Shown here in pieces: positions 63,183-64,000 of a stretch of 64,000 nucleotides of DNA. Position 1 is the stretch's first letter. Every line of letters begins with the position of its first letter. Position numbers and translations under genes: made by a program. This stretch comes from Corynebacterium sanguinis (GTDB lineage Bacteria; Actinomycetota; Actinomycetes; Mycobacteriales; Mycobacteriaceae), in the NCBI RefSeq assembly GCF_007641235.1, contig NZ_CP038157.1:2108001-2172000 (forward strand). Reading direction: 5' to 3'. The notes below the pieces were generated by a model. The model ran no database searches, had not been told where the DNA came from, and saw nothing but the letters and a program-made list of their open reading frames with translations.

Positions 63183-64000
63183 GGCGCTCCTGGCGCTCGT
63201 GCTTCTGCAGCGCGGCGATGAGCTCGTCCATGTTGCCGTCGAGCACGGAGTCGAGGTTGTTGGCCTTGTAGTTGATGCGGTGATCCGAGATGCGGTTCTC
63301 CGGCCAGTTGTAAGTGCGGATGCGCTCGGAGCGGTCCATCGTGCGCACCTGGCTGGCGCGCCCTTCGGCCGCCTCCGCGTCCGCCTTCTCGCGCTCGAGC
63401 TGGTCGAGACGGGCCTGCAGGACCTGCATCGCACGGGCGCGGTTCTGAATCTGCGAGCGCTCGTTCTGGCAGGTCACCACGATATTCGTCGGTAGGTGCG
63501 TGATGCGCACGGCCGAGTCGGTGGTGTTGACACCCTGGCCGCCCTTGCCGGAGGAACGGTAGACGTCGACACGCAAATCCTTCTCGTCGATGTCGACAGA
63601 GGCCACTTCCTCCGCCTCGGGGAAGACGTAGACGCCGGCAGCCGAGGTCTGGATGCGGCCCTGGGACTCGGTCACTGGGATGCGCTGCACGCGGTGCACG
63701 CCGCCCTCGAACTTCAGCTTCGACCACGCGCCATCGCGCGACGGCGTCTTGGACTTGACGGCCACGGTCATGTCCTTGGCGCCACCCAGGTCCGACTCGG
63801 CGAGGTCCAGGACCTCCCAGCTCAGGCCGTGCTTCTCGCAGTACTTCTGGTACATGCGGGCCAGATCACCGGCGAACAGGGCGGCCTCTTCGCCGCCCGC
63901 GCCGGCCTTGATCTCCATGATGATGTCGTCACCGTCGTGCTCATCGCGCGGCGCGAGAAGGTCAGCGAGCTCCTCCTCGAGGCGCGCGATGTCGCCCTCA
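63169..64000 (-). CDS. prfA: Peptide chain release factor 1 (5' end outside window)
   Basis: The C-terminal 276 residues or so of RF1, which terminates at UAA and UAG. The codon-recognition tripeptide is PVT in [16 protein letters not shown], where E. coli has PAT. The GGQ motif is in [20 protein letters not shown]. The acidic [18 protein letters not shown] and the end [21 protein letters not shown] are typical. The gene reads off the right edge, with domain 1 only partly visible. It overlaps prmC by 14 nt, and PrmC methylates its GGQ glutamine. Confidence 0.96.
   Translation of the reverse strand, partial: EGDIARLEEELADLLAPRDEHDGDDIIMEIKAGAGGEEAALFAGDLARMYQKYCEKHGLSWEVLDLAESDLGGAKDMTVAVKSKTPSRDGAWSKLKFEGGVHRVQRIPVTESQGRIQTSAAGVYVFPEAEEVASVDIDEKDLRVDVYRSSGKGGQGVNTTDSAVRITHLPTNIVVTCQNERSQIQNRARAMQVLQARLDQLEREKADAEAAEGRASQVRTMDRSERIRTYNWPENRISDHRINYKANNLDSVLDGNMDELIAALQKHERQERLEAE

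Overview
The window is a chromosomal segment of a high-GC Gram-positive bacterium of the genus Corynebacterium; I cannot fix the species. Support comes from the MscCG-type glutamate export channel beside ilvBNC, the archaeal-type mismatch nuclease NucS in place of MutSL, the GlgE/GlgB pair, WecA, the actinobacterial atp operon followed by a DUF2550 gene, and many leaderless genes with TANNNT -10 boxes. As I remember those genomes, gene order follows C. glutamicum and two separate blocks of M. tuberculosis (ilv-gat-lig-mnmA, and prfA-atp-nucS-glg).

Layout. 1-3100: a DUF262 protein cut by the left edge, a zinc-type CDF exporter and a small membrane protein. 3200-3700: a cluster of short palindromes. 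3750-12650: branched-chain amino acid synthesis, with ilvBNC on the minus strand behind a leader peptide and attenuator, and mscCG, a PH-domain protein, ilvD and a GT87 glycosyltransferase on the plus strand. 12530-16000: DoxX, a glutathionyl-hydroquinone-reductase-like protein and a YkvI-like transporter. 16000-23800: gatB, a second palindrome cluster, a GNAT enzyme, a bile-acid-type symporter, pfkA, an MFS exporter and gatA-gatC. 23880-27920: an ACT protein, a CPBP protease, a TetR regulator and a three-gene operon (HTH regulator, serine beta-lactamase-fold hydrolase, small membrane protein). 27870-33820: ligA, a DEDDh exonuclease, a cysteine-free MetE-like protein with a 51-residue membrane partner, mnmA and a spermidine-synthase-like protein. 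33750-37390: an MprF-like aminoacyl-lipid synthase and its esterase, both broken. 37400-43220: a hydrolase, a GH25 lysozyme, a cysteine desulfurase, a THUMP-like methyltransferase, a Nudix hydrolase and an ABC ATPase. 43349-44298: an 85-bp tandem array. 44534-48870: glgE-glgB. 48870-51550: a thioredoxin-TPR protein, a thiamine-binding protein, a zinc protein, nucS and DUF2550. 51660-59740: the ATP synthase operon. 59836-64000: an NAD-binding protein, wecA, tsaC, prmC and prfA (cut by the right edge).

How the genes work together. Most of the window is housekeeping: valine/isoleucine synthesis with attenuation, tRNA-dependent amidation (GatCAB), tRNA thiolation (cysteine desulfurase plus MnmA), tRNA t6A (TsaC), translation termination (PrfA methylated by PrmC), alpha-glucan synthesis (GlgE/GlgB), ATP synthesis, and envelope lipid-sugar synthesis (WecA, GT87).

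The less expected signals lie between genes. There are three kinds of repeated inverted-repeat element: palindrome clusters at 3.2-3.7 and 17.65-18.06 kb, an 85-bp array at 43.3-44.3 kb, and two copies of an 80-bp multi-arm element at 31.8 and 40.3 kb. There are three very short divergent spacers (20-25 bp) in which two leaderless genes share overlapping -10 boxes, and two upstream TAG stop codons that double as the start of the next gene's -10 box. I saw no tRNA, rRNA, insertion sequence, prophage or CRISPR.
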